Source of the DNA: Streptomyces musisoli
Lineage (GTDB): Bacteria; Actinomycetota; Actinomycetes; Streptomycetales; Streptomycetaceae
Assembly (NCBI RefSeq): GCF_016741855.1
Contig: NZ_JAERRH010000030.1
Location: 1-46,505 of the forward strand
Length of the DNA stretch: 46,505 bases
Direction of reading: 5' to 3'
The position numbers and the translations under genes were made by a program. This document shows, one piece after another, positions 35,201 through 42,609 of the stretch. The notes beneath the pieces were generated by a model that saw only the letters and a list, made by a program, of their open reading frames with translations, had not been told where the DNA came from and ran no database searches. Positions within the stretch are counted from its first letter, which is position 1; the number at the start of each line of letters is the position of its first letter.

Positions 35201-35468
35201 GCCATGTATGGCCATCCTGGACCGCCGCACGGCGGGGACGGCGTCGATCCTCGCGCAGCTCGCCGACGCAGGGGATCCGACCCAGAAGTTGCGCGCCCGG
35301 CAGGAGCTGCCTATCTCGCTCGCGCGCGACTGGGTCAACCGCGTGATGCGCTCGCGCGACCGCGCCCACGAGTGGGCGATCTATGAGCTGCTCAGGCGTT
35401 TGTATGAGGCGTCGGTACACCTTCGATCAGCCTCGGCGCGTCCTGACCCGAAAGCCGCGCAGGGATGA
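32244..35468 (+). CDS. Lantibiotic dehydratase, full-length LanB
   Basis: 1074 residues, the length of a full LanB. It dehydrates Ser/Thr of a precursor by tRNA-dependent glutamylation and elimination. The N-terminal glutamylation domain fills about residues 1-760: IALVRYLFRMASRPTPFGLF near 108-128 is the family hallmark, with PFRTSLSLPRGGLNLS and ILFSSCAGPSGLGALGRFCH later. From about 780 (FAPCGEWVALELNSGTALAD, then FARFNGRSPGIAVHAHGNPD) there is a SpaB_C elimination-type domain. The ATG at 32244 has no strong ribosome site, but the sequence MSSRWVHVVEPGEFFVARVP fits the family start. It is followed 4 bases after its stop by a second SpaB_C protein. Both belong to the plus-strand half of the cluster. 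Confidence 0.9.
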   Translation: MSSRWVHVVEPGEFFVARVPALPFSTLTDWSAGVEAPGAPAAELDEALARDRALLGSRLQALCRRTDIARALFEASPDLVRATTDGGAPPRSDAPGTFPARAQIALVRYLFRMASRPTPFGLFAACGAGTIGPTTTSLSIPPRNRWRQKTMLDGAYLDALLMALCDSPVLRDRLTLRPNETITRVAGRLMLHRRRAAGDERQHQTIEVRPTLELERALDAAGPGACAPEIAAAVAAPRPMTPRQLDFVRALVKEQILVADLQLQVTGAMPLDALIDDLENVGAGLPTAGVLRAVRDALDQLDDVGGLQDPKIHHAIRDQLAQIRAVAVPTQPFRTSLSLPRGGLNLSCATATELEHGVRLLARIAPPSAPDELANFKLTFAERYGRREVPLAEALDDRIGVGFGIPRAERASLLDGLLRNDRPVPPPPPPSTRRDAALLKMVLRAAESGSHEVELKSADIEALAAESPRSAPASFAVVASLANTTGGPRILFSSCAGPSGLGALGRFCHTDRDLAGLVQRHLQAEAALDPDAVFAEIVHLSGSSSINVLARPLLREWEIEWLGRSGAAPDRRLSVADLLVSVRDDRVELRAKSLGRRVVPRLTSAHNWTSSRTLPIYRFLCALQEQDSASVLYWDWGPLLSAAFLPRVTWGRVVLSRARWLLASSELDPGEREPWRAVQTLRAIRGLPRWVVAVEEDKELLVDFDNVLSVDSFAQLLRSRGWTIVKEMFPSPDELVARGAEGAYTHQLIVPFIAKAASASESARARAVDSGGPSPPPRIFAPCGEWVALELNSGTALADRLLLEMVAPVLGALAADGTTDCWYFARFNGRSPGIAVHAHGNPDVLVHALRGLAAQALDVGMARDASFRTHVQQAGVGEAVVDQTAAGRLAQADSNAAVDLLSVLGADNRRQDDRWRVCLVGVDRWLRDVGLDLDQRLAHARAMSRALARGQQLADSASRRLGERFRAERLTLGRLLTAPQESDPLAPCMAILDRRTAGTASILAQLADAGDPTQKLRARQELPISLARDWVNRVMRSRDRAHEWAIYELLRRLYEASVHLRSASARPDPKAAQG

Positions 35469-35472
35469 GTGG

Positions 35473-36492
35473 ATGACCCCTTACCCGGAGTCGACGCACG
35501 AGAGCGTCGCGACGCCGTCGGTTCCGACTCGCAAGCTTGCCGCGGCCGTGATGGAAAGCCTCACCGCGCCGAACCTGGAGCGGGTTGCAGCGCAGGCTGG
35601 TATGCCCGTCGACGTGCTTGTGGCTGCGCGTGACGCCTTCATTTCAGGGGGAACCGCCGCGATCCACTGCCTGGACCGCCAGCAGCGATGGCTTCAGTAC
35701 TCGATTTCAGTGGGTCCGGACGGTTGGCAGCGGATCGTCTGCAGCGACATCGGCACTCGGATCCTTGCGTGGCTTCGGGGCGGCCCCGGCCGGGGATTCT
35801 TCTACATGCACAAGCCGCCAGGGCTCAGGGTCAGGTTCTGCGGCGTCGACGGTCGGTGTGCCGACGCACTGAAAGAGGCACTGGACGTCTATGTGGCCGA
35901 GGCAACGATCACATCGTGGTCTGCCGGCCCGTACGACGCGGAGGTAATGCAGTTCGGCGGCGCCACCGGACTGTCGTTGACTCACCGATGGTTCACCGCC
36001 GAGAGTCTCGCGGTACTCGAGCACCACCGCCTGCGCCTCGACGGCACCGCGCGGATAGGATCGGAGCTCTTTTCACTGCTTTTGATCGACCGTCTCCTCC
36101 GGCGCCTGTGTGACGATTGGGAGCGCTGGGACGTCTGGTGCAAGCTGGCGCTCACCGGACGCCTGGTTGACGATGCCGCCGGCGCGGTCGATCTGTCGCG
36201 CTCGCGAGCCATCCGCTTGCTGCTCTCCCACCAGGCCCGGATCCTCGGCGCTGCCAGCGAGCCGGAGCGCACGCTGTTTGCCCGGTACGACGCGGCTCTC
36301 GACGAGCTCTGTCCGGAGATTCAGGCCGCAGTGGACGCCGGTCGACTGCTATGGGGCTTGCGCGAGATCATCCCATTCTGGATGGTGTTCCACTGGAACC
36401 GGATGGCATTCGACTTCGAAACGCAGAAGCGGCTGGCGGCCACGGTTGCGGCCGCCCTGTCGCCGAAGCTCACCCCTGAAGCCGTTGACTGA
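35473..36492 (+). CDS. Stand-alone SpaB_C / thiopeptide-type biosynthesis protein
   Basis: 339 residues from the ATG at 35473. After an N-terminal helical extension (LTAPNLERVAAQAGMPVDVL) the core is a Lant_dehydr_C fold: WLQYSISVGPDGW, RGFFYMHKPPGLRVRFCG, SWSAGPYDAEVMQFGGATGL and LLLIDRLLRRLCDDWERWDV, ending FWMVFHWNRMAFDF. Stand-alone members of this family do glutamate elimination in split LanBs, the cycloaddition of thiopeptides, or other RNA-dependent steps. Since the LanB upstream already has its own C-terminal domain, this one probably has a separate task. It is translationally close to lanB (4-base gap) and ends the plus-strand operon, facing the radical SAM gene. Confidence 0.85.
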   Translation: MTPYPESTHESVATPSVPTRKLAAAVMESLTAPNLERVAAQAGMPVDVLVAARDAFISGGTAAIHCLDRQQRWLQYSISVGPDGWQRIVCSDIGTRILAWLRGGPGRGFFYMHKPPGLRVRFCGVDGRCADALKEALDVYVAEATITSWSAGPYDAEVMQFGGATGLSLTHRWFTAESLAVLEHHRLRLDGTARIGSELFSLLLIDRLLRRLCDDWERWDVWCKLALTGRLVDDAAGAVDLSRSRAIRLLLSHQARILGAASEPERTLFARYDAALDELCPEIQAAVDAGRLLWGLREIIPFWMVFHWNRMAFDFETQKRLAATVAAALSPKLTPEAVD

Positions 36493-36621
36493 CCAGCAGG
36501 TAGTAGCGGCGTGCCCGCAGCGCCGAGCCTTCCCCGGGCCGCCCACTCCCGCCCGGTAGAGTCACGCCCGTCGAGGGCGAAGAAGCAGGGCACCGACGGC
36601 CCGTGGATCTGATGTGACGAT

Positions 36622-37899
36622 TCACCCCCGGCCGTGGGGCTCGGCGACTCGCTGCTGGCGTGAAGGCGCTCGCCCACGAATGTGCCGGTGCGATTGCTCG
36701 CCCTCCCTCTCGAGCACCCCCGCCATCACGTCCATCAACGTCTTCACTCTTAGTCGGCAGGTCATCGTCTCGGTGCCGGTCACCGTTCCCAACTCGCTGA
36801 ACTTGTTGCCCGGCGCGCCACCACCACACACCCCGAAATATTCACACTCGCGTGCGCACGCCGCCACCCCGACGGCGAGGTCCTCATAAAAGGCAGAACC
36901 TGTTACGCGCTCGACGAACGTAGAAAAATCGTCCTCAGTCACGTGCGCCCAGGTGAAGCTCCGATACCGCGATGTGGGCGCAATCGAGAGCAGCTCGGGT
37001 GAGAACGTCGACACTCGACCGTTCACGTCGAAGTTTAGGATCGACCCGAGTGCGTTCTCCCCGTTCACAAAGCTGCAAGAGGTCGGCCGTAGAAGCAGGT
37101 TTCGCGAATCGACGATCTCCCGGATCCTCACCTCTGGGTGAGTCTTCGTAAACTCGTAGAGAGTGGAGAAGAACTGGCGATACAACGCCGTCGCGTCATC
37201 ACCGGCCAGCGTGGAGGTCAGATGCGCGCCCTCAATTTCCTCCACGTTGAAGCCGATGCTGGTGATCCCACACTCTTCGATCCAGTCGCAGACCAAGTCG
37301 GGCCGCATGAGCGAATCAACAGTCAGCACGGATGTCACCGAGAATTCGATCCCACTCTTGGCCAGCAATTTGGCACCCGCCATGGCGCGGTTGAACGTAC
37401 CGCGTCCGTACCGGTCCTTCCGGTGCCGGTCGTGCAACTCGGCCGGCCCGTCAATGCTGAGACCGATGAGCATGGTGTGCTCCCGCATGAACTCGCACCA
37501 CGCCTCGGTGATCAACGTGCCATTGGTCTGAAACTGGTGAACGCACCGCACACCTCGGTCACTGAGCCGGGCGAACTCAGCAAACGCGGCCCTGTAGAAC
37601 GAGCGCGGAACCACCAGCGGCTCACCGGCGTGCCACGCGACGTCAACAACCGGCGCAAACTCGGTGACACCGAAGAGGAACTGTACGATCGACCGCACCG
37701 ACTCCATTGACATCCGCGTGCGATCCAGCCGCGCCGGCAGGTAGCAGTAATCGCAGTCGATGTTGCAGAACGGGCTGGGTTGGACGATGACGGTCGACGT
37801 CGGTAGAACAACGGCGGGTCGGCGGCCTTCCATTCCGGACCACATAACTAGCCACATCCCCTCACGATGCTGAGCGGAGCCAAACAAACGCTGCAGCAC
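36622..37899 (-). CDS. Radical SAM/SPASM peptide maturase, GrrM-like
   Basis: About 400-425 residues. A radical SAM site CNIDCDYC (CxxxCxxC, near 45-52 of the longest frame) is preceded by VIVQPSPF and followed by YLPARLDRTRMS. AWHAGEPLVV, QTNGTLI and LSIDGPAELHDRHRKDRYGR are the conserved strands of anSME/GrrM-type enzymes. The SPASM region near 345 has CARECEYFGVCGGGAPGNKF and a last Cys in ETMTCRL, binding further 4Fe-4S clusters. Close relatives crosslink aromatic side chains of precursor peptides (cyclophanes). The longest frame starts at a GTG (37899); ATGs at 37857, 37845 or 37833 are equally possible. It is the last gene of the minus-strand set. Confidence 0.85.
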   Translation of the reverse strand: MLQRLFGSAQHREGMWLVMWSGMEGRRPAVVLPTSTVIVQPSPFCNIDCDYCYLPARLDRTRMSMESVRSIVQFLFGVTEFAPVVDVAWHAGEPLVVPRSFYRAAFAEFARLSDRGVRCVHQFQTNGTLITEAWCEFMREHTMLIGLSIDGPAELHDRHRKDRYGRGTFNRAMAGAKLLAKSGIEFSVTSVLTVDSLMRPDLVCDWIEECGITSIGFNVEEIEGAHLTSTLAGDDATALYRQFFSTLYEFTKTHPEVRIREIVDSRNLLLRPTSCSFVNGENALGSILNFDVNGRVSTFSPELLSIAPTSRYRSFTWAHVTEDDFSTFVERVTGSAFYEDLAVGVAACARECEYFGVCGGGAPGNKFSELGTVTGTETMTCRLRVKTLMDVMAGVLEREGEQSHRHIRGRAPSRQQRVAEPHGRG

Positions 37900-38000
37900 T
37901 TTGCTCGAGGGCTATCTGATTCGATAGCGTGTACAAGGACGTCTGATGATTCCGGCCGCCACGATCTGCACAACCGGCAGCGGGCGCGTCGATCCGGCGG

Positions 38001-38789
38001 TCAGGCCGGCTCCAGCACACCTACAGGCCAGCTACCGAGCCAGTAGGCGACGATCGACGGAAGCCTCGCGTCCAGCGTCGAGCCGTCGTGCACGAGCAGC
38101 TCTGTCGGCGCGACGTAGGCCTGCCCCGGTTCCATCACCACCGAGTAACAGCGCAGACGTCCACCGTTCGCCACGAACGCTCGCACGTCGTCGGTATGCG
38201 GGAGATGCTCGTCCGGCCTACCTAGACTGCGACAGATGTGACACGCACTCGGGCTGGCGAACAGAAGCGCCCTACTCCCGGGTCCGAGGTTGACGGTGAG
38301 GCGCCGACGGCTGGCAGCGCGGGTGCGCATGGGCATTTGGTCCCAGTTGTCGACGTGGAGCCCCAATCGTTGGCCACTGGGACGGCGTTCAGTGGTGGTG
38401 AGCTGCCCTGGGGCGTCGAGGCGGATGGCGAGGAATGCGCCGTCACCGAGCGGGCTGAGATTTTGCCGAGCCAGCTGTCGCATGGACTGGAGCGTGTCAT
38501 CCGAACTCCACCATTGCCTGATCTGGTCCGGACCGCCGGTCGGGAAGGTGTCTTTGATGTATGCGCGGGCTTCGTTCAGCCCAGCTGGAGCGCGCACGAA
38601 CTCGATCGCCTCCGAGTGGAATGTTCCGCAAGCCGACAACGGGAGCTCGGAGAAGTCGATCTTGATCCACGCCCCGTCTGGCACGACCGCGCCCGCCTCA
38701 TACCGCTCGTCATTGTCAGCAACCCGCCGCACGCTGTCCGCGATGCGGGCGGTGACGGCCGGAACCTTTGCCAGCGCCGGGTGTTTCAT
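38001..38789 (-). CDS. Unrecognised cluster protein with an HxD...H pattern (possible Fe(II) oxygenase)
   Basis: 262 residues from the ATG at 38789. The N-terminal half is helical (ALAKVPAVTARIADSVRRVA) followed by WIKIDFSELPLSACGTFHSE. The C-terminal half looks like a double-stranded beta-helix: QRLGLHVDNWDQM supplies an HxD, LTVNLGPGSRALLFAS a core strand, and GQAYVAPTELLVHDGSTLDA a later His, as in 2-oxoglutarate/Fe(II) oxygenases and related cupins. The downstream Arg for 2-oxoglutarate is uncertain. A tailoring hydroxylase is therefore a reasonable but unproven guess. It precedes the radical SAM gene by about 100 bases on the same strand; on the other side is an IS remnant separating it from lanC. 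Confidence 0.55.
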   Translation of the reverse strand: MKHPALAKVPAVTARIADSVRRVADNDERYEAGAVVPDGAWIKIDFSELPLSACGTFHSEAIEFVRAPAGLNEARAYIKDTFPTGGPDQIRQWWSSDDTLQSMRQLARQNLSPLGDGAFLAIRLDAPGQLTTTERRPSGQRLGLHVDNWDQMPMRTRAASRRRLTVNLGPGSRALLFASPSACHICRSLGRPDEHLPHTDDVRAFVANGGRLRCYSVVMEPGQAYVAPTELLVHDGSTLDARLPSIVAYWLGSWPVGVLEPA

Positions 38790-39128
38790 GCGGTTTTTCT
38801 ATCACTTCTGGTGGTTACAGTAGGCTTGCGCCACGCTCTTCTCGCACGCTCGCTGGCCTGGACCGCGACCCAGCGCGACCTCGTCACCCCAGACGATCCG
38901 GGACCAACGCGATCCCACACTCGCCGAACTGCTCGACCGAGCCACCCTAAAGCTCGTGCCGGCCGAACCTGGCTACCCCCGTCTGGTCCGAGGTGTCCGG
39001 GCCGCTCAACCCCAGAGGCGAAACCTCACGTTGAGCCTGACCCTGCGGGCGCGGGGGCTGAACCGCGCTGGGTTCCGTAGAGGCTCCGTCCGGTGGAAAG
39101 TTGGAGCCGTGTCACGTGCGAGTAAGAG
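38790..39128. other. Gap between the HxD...H gene and the IS remnant
   Basis: No gene can be supported on either strand in these 339 bases. One plus-strand stretch (DPTLAELLDRATLKLVPAEP, about 38905-38970) has coding-like codons but no start and no recognisable relative, so it may be a scrap brought in by the IS event. Confidence 0.4.
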
Positions 39129-39739
39129 GTCATCTCATTTGGCTGAGTGGGCTGTCGGCTGTGGTGGGGATCATTGAGCGGCTGGTGCCGGACGAGCTGT
39201 GGGAACTGTTCCAGAGGGTCGCGCCGGAGGCGCCATCGCGGCCTCAAGGTGGTGTGAGTATGAGGGCCCTGAAAAAGGGGAGCTGACAGGTCCGAATCCT
39301 TCGACCGGGGCAAGTCGACTCGAAGATCCACCTGATCACCGAGCGGACCGGTCTGCCCCTGTCTGTCGGCATATCCGGTGCCAACGTCCACGACAGCCAG
39401 GCCCTGATCCCGCTCGTGAAGGGCATTCCGCCGATCCGATCCCGGCGAGGTCCCCGTAGGCGTAAGCCCGGCAAACTGCACGCCGACAAGGGTTACGACT
39501 ACTCTCACCTGCGGCGATGATTATCCCAGCGGGGTATCCGGCACCGCATAGCCCGCAAGGGAGTCGAGACCTCGCAGCGGCTCGGTCGGCACCGCTGGAC
39601 CATCGAGCGCACGATGGCCTGGCTCGCTGGGTGCCGTCGCCTCCATCGTCGCTACGAGCGCAAGGCTGAGCACTTCCTCGCCTTCACGAGCCTCGCATGC
39701 ACCCTCATCTGCTACCGCAGACTTACCAAATGAGATGAC
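39129..39739 (+). mobile_element. Decayed, internally deleted IS5-family insertion sequence
   Basis: Inverted ends GTCATCTCATTTGG (39129-39142) and CCAAATGAGATGAC (39726-39739) match over 14 bases. Inside, pieces of an IS5-type transposase lie in several frames: VIIERLVPDELWELFQRV-like start at about 39167, DSKIHLITERTGLPLSVGIS at about 39315, a TGA where the family has Trp after HLRR (39519), then RWTIERTMAWLAGCRRLHRR and FLAFTSLACTLICYRRLTK up to 39733. The part between start and SKIHLI is largely deleted, leaving 611 bases. It sits between lanC and the HxD...H gene of the RiPP cluster, so it interrupts the minus-strand operon without destroying a recognisable gene. Confidence 0.85.
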
Positions 39740-39767
39740 GTCCAAGTGGCCGGCGGAAGCTCGTGCC

Positions 39768-41021
39768 CTACTCGAAAATCGGCGAGGCCAGTAGCGTCCG
39801 GTCCCACGATGGTGGCATCGCGGTGGCCGCGGCAAGCAATGCCAATGCCACTCCGGTCGCGCCGGTCAGCAGCGATGAGCCGTCGCCGTCCCACGGATCT
39901 GGCTTGGGATACCCGGCGAAGTCGCCGCCACCGGGCTCGTGAAAGTCGAAAGTGCGCATGAACCAGAACCGAGCCCCTTCGCCAATCTGCCCGTCACCAG
40001 TTGCTTGCCACGTCCGGTTGAACACGTGGGCCAGGCCGGCGCTGCCGTGGCACAGCCACGCGTCGGTGACGCCCGTGTCCTCGGGCGCGCGGACAGCGGC
40101 GGCTCGCGCCAGCACGGTCGCCTCGGCCTCCCAGGCCGTCACGCCCAGAGCCCGTGCCGCGACCAGCACCGCCATCGCCGCGCCTGCATCGCCGTAGCAC
40201 CACGCGGTGCGCGCCGGTACGGTGGATCCGTCGGTGTTCAGCCAGTACGGGAGCCGCGACGGGGAGGTGTCGTCCAGACGCTGCGCGAGCAACCAATCGA
40301 CGGCTCCAGACGCCATCACAGCAGCCTGAGGTCTAGCCACCCCGGCCGCGGCCGACAGCGCCAGGACCGCCAGCACGCCGGGCACCCCGTGGGCCACCCC
40401 GAGGTTGTGATGGCCGTCGGGGCTCTGCCTGCGTTGGTGATCCCGCAGCAGCTCGGGCCCGGTGTGCCACGTCACGCCCTCGGGTGTGTGGATCGCAAGC
40501 TCGCCCAGCTGCCTCACCACCCCTTCGAGGCATTCGCGTGCCCCCGGTGTCGGCAGGCATTCGAGCGCGTACACACCGTAGCCAGCGAGGCCGGATACGA
40601 GGTCGAAGGGCGCGCACCAGGGCGAGCGCGCGAGCTGCGTCAGGAGCGCGCGATTGATGTGCGTTGTCGGGTCGAGAGACTTCGCCTCGAGCCCCAGCAG
40701 GCGCGTTACGTGCGAGGCGGCCCATCCCACGCCTGCGACGCCCGCGAACAGCCCGGCCCTCGGCCGGACCCGGAGCCCCGCCATCGCACGCCGGAGCCAC
40801 GTTTCGGCGCGCTCAGCGGCCGCGGCGTCGTCGAGCGCCAGCGCAAGGTAGGCGTTGAGAACAGCGAAACCTGCCGCACCGTCGCACAGCGAGGGGCCGA
40901 CGTCGGCGGGGGGAAGCGCCTCCACCGCTTCGGCGACCTCGACCGCGACGGTGACGGCCTTCGCCGCCGCCGGTCCGGATAGCAGCGCGGTCCAGCGTCC
41001 CGGCTCGACGGGCCGGATCAC
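39768..41021 (-). CDS. LanC-type lanthionine cyclase
   Basis: 417 residues. It closes thioether rings by adding Cys thiols to dehydrated Ser/Thr, using a zinc ion. Gly-rich helical repeats of the alpha/alpha toroid are visible (GAAGFAVLNAYLALALDD, GLFAGVAGVGWAASH, FDLVSGLAGYGVYALECL, HNLGVAHGVPGVLAVLAL). The zinc ligands are present: Cys in AWCYGDAGAAMAVL near residue 273 and the Cys-His pair in WLCHGSAGLAHVFN near 321-322; HGVPG supplies the usual active-site His. It starts with a GTG overlapping the stop of the MBL-fold gene by 4 bases. The IS remnant starts 29 bases after its stop. Together with LanB this gives a complete class I lanthipeptide pair. Confidence 0.92.
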   Translation of the reverse strand: MIRPVEPGRWTALLSGPAAAKAVTVAVEVAEAVEALPPADVGPSLCDGAAGFAVLNAYLALALDDAAAAERAETWLRRAMAGLRVRPRAGLFAGVAGVGWAASHVTRLLGLEAKSLDPTTHINRALLTQLARSPWCAPFDLVSGLAGYGVYALECLPTPGARECLEGVVRQLGELAIHTPEGVTWHTGPELLRDHQRRQSPDGHHNLGVAHGVPGVLAVLALSAAAGVARPQAAVMASGAVDWLLAQRLDDTSPSRLPYWLNTDGSTVPARTAWCYGDAGAAMAVLVAARALGVTAWEAEATVLARAAAVRAPEDTGVTDAWLCHGSAGLAHVFNRTWQATGDGQIGEGARFWFMRTFDFHEPGGGDFAGYPKPDPWDGDGSSLLTGATGVALALLAAATAMPPSWDRTLLASPIFE

Positions 41022-42550
41022 CCGAGGTACGCCGCGTCCGCGACCGCCGCGGTTGCCTCGCCGTAGGGCCAGGCGAAGTTCTGCATCCTCTCGATCCGCG
41101 GTTGCGGCCCCCCGGACACGATCGAGTCTCCCGGCCGCATCAGCAGAACGTTGACCGTCGATCGATGGACCCCGGAGCCCGTCTTCGTCCTAGTCGCGGC
41201 GGCCACGCTGACGCGCTCGGGGAAGGGGTCGAAGACGGGGTTCTCCGACGCCGCCTCGTCGAGACGAGGACCAAGACCGATCTGCCAGTACCACGGCGCG
41301 CCGCCATCCGCATAAGGGACCAGATGCGGGGCTTTCCAAATCTCAGCGATGTCGACGGCCTCGTCAGCAGTCGTCATGATGCGTTGCCGCACACCCCACG
41401 ACTCTGGCGGCACAAACGGCAGGTAGCGGCCAACGGACGAGGTCAGTAGCTGAACCGGATACATCAGCCATCCGCGGTACCCGACAAACAAATAATCAGG
41501 ACTGCCGAGGTCACGACGGGCGCGAGCCGCTACCTGACGGACATCCCCGGCGGCGTCACGGCCCGAGTCGGCGAGAAACGCCGCCGAGCATCGCGGCGTA
41601 CGGACGAAGTAAGTGTTTCCTGCGTTCCGGATGTCGGGATGCAGCTGGCTGCCGTCGGTGGGCTGCTCCCCGTGAAAGGGAAGGGCCGTCACCTCGATGT
41701 CCTTCACCTGGACGCTGTCCCACCATTCGAGCTCGGTGACGTCGTCAAAGCCCAGCTCGTGGAGGCGTTCGTACATCCGAACGGACAAGAACGTTTCGCG
41801 CTCCAGTTTCGGCACGACGATCCTGGTGTCACACGGCAGTTGTAGCAGCGTGCCGGTATCGAAATGATCGGGATGGGAGTGGGTCAGTACCACGGCATCG
41901 ATGCGACCGAGGTCGCGCAGCTGCAACGGCTGGTAGTCCGCTGGGTAATGGCCGCAGGCGGGACGGACCCATGGATCGACAATGACTGCCGCGGTGGCCG
42001 AGCGAACCACCACCGTGCTATGCCCGAGGAACGTCATGTGCGCGTGGTCAAGGTCGGCCGCTGGTTCAGACACCGGCTCGAGCAGGCCTTCACGATCCAT
42101 CGCAGCCAACAGACGTGCCACCGCGCCCACCGATCGGTCGACTTCGACGCCGGTAGTGGTCAGCTGCACGATTAGCCGATGCACGTCTGGCCAGGTTGGC
42201 ATCGGGACGGGCTGGCTGAGCGCCCGCATCCGGTCGCTGTTGGCCAGCAGAAGACGATGCGGGAAGCAATCCGATACCGCGGGGAACAAGACTTCGTCTC
42301 GGATCGTCCACGAACCATCAGCCGTGGGCTCCGCGATCTCCCGAAATCGCCGCCCCGCCACCACGTCCGCCAGCATCGCAGGACCGGCGCCGATCAGGTT
42401 CGCCTCACCGTGCTCCTCGACGTAGGACATGATCGGTTCGTAGATTCGGCGCATGCTCCGCTCCGGTTGTGTCGTCACCGGGCTGCCGAACGCGGTCCGA
42501 TCGCTGTACTCGACACTGATTCCGACATGACGACCCAGTCGCTGCAACAT
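41018..42550 (-). CDS. MBL-fold metallohydrolase-like protein of the RiPP cluster
   Basis: 510 residues, longer than ordinary MBL proteins because of an N-terminal ~170-residue helical region (MRRIYEPIMSYVEEHGEANL, FPHRLLLANSDRMRALSQPV). The metallo-beta-lactamase fold follows: MTFLGHSTVVVRSATAAVIV, IDAVVLTHSHPDHFDTGTLL with the HxHxDH metal site near 221-229, FHGEQPTDGSQLHPD and AAFLADSGRDAAG. The order resembles UlaG/RomA-like MBL proteins. The substrate in the cluster is unknown; hydrolysis of a precursor linkage or an ester is conceivable. It is coupled to lanC by a 4-base overlap and lies 59 bases after the oxygenase gene. Confidence 0.85.
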   Translation of the reverse strand: MLQRLGRHVGISVEYSDRTAFGSPVTTQPERSMRRIYEPIMSYVEEHGEANLIGAGPAMLADVVAGRRFREIAEPTADGSWTIRDEVLFPAVSDCFPHRLLLANSDRMRALSQPVPMPTWPDVHRLIVQLTTTGVEVDRSVGAVARLLAAMDREGLLEPVSEPAADLDHAHMTFLGHSTVVVRSATAAVIVDPWVRPACGHYPADYQPLQLRDLGRIDAVVLTHSHPDHFDTGTLLQLPCDTRIVVPKLERETFLSVRMYERLHELGFDDVTELEWWDSVQVKDIEVTALPFHGEQPTDGSQLHPDIRNAGNTYFVRTPRCSAAFLADSGRDAAGDVRQVAARARRDLGSPDYLFVGYRGWLMYPVQLLTSSVGRYLPFVPPESWGVRQRIMTTADEAVDIAEIWKAPHLVPYADGGAPWYWQIGLGPRLDEAASENPVFDPFPERVSVAAATRTKTGSGVHRSTVNVLLMRPGDSIVSGGPQPRIERMQNFAWPYGEATAAVADAAYLG

Positions 42551-42609
42551 CAGATGCGCTCGCTCGATTCCATGTCATAGGCGGATTGGCGACCGGAGGG
42601 AGCTCCTGG

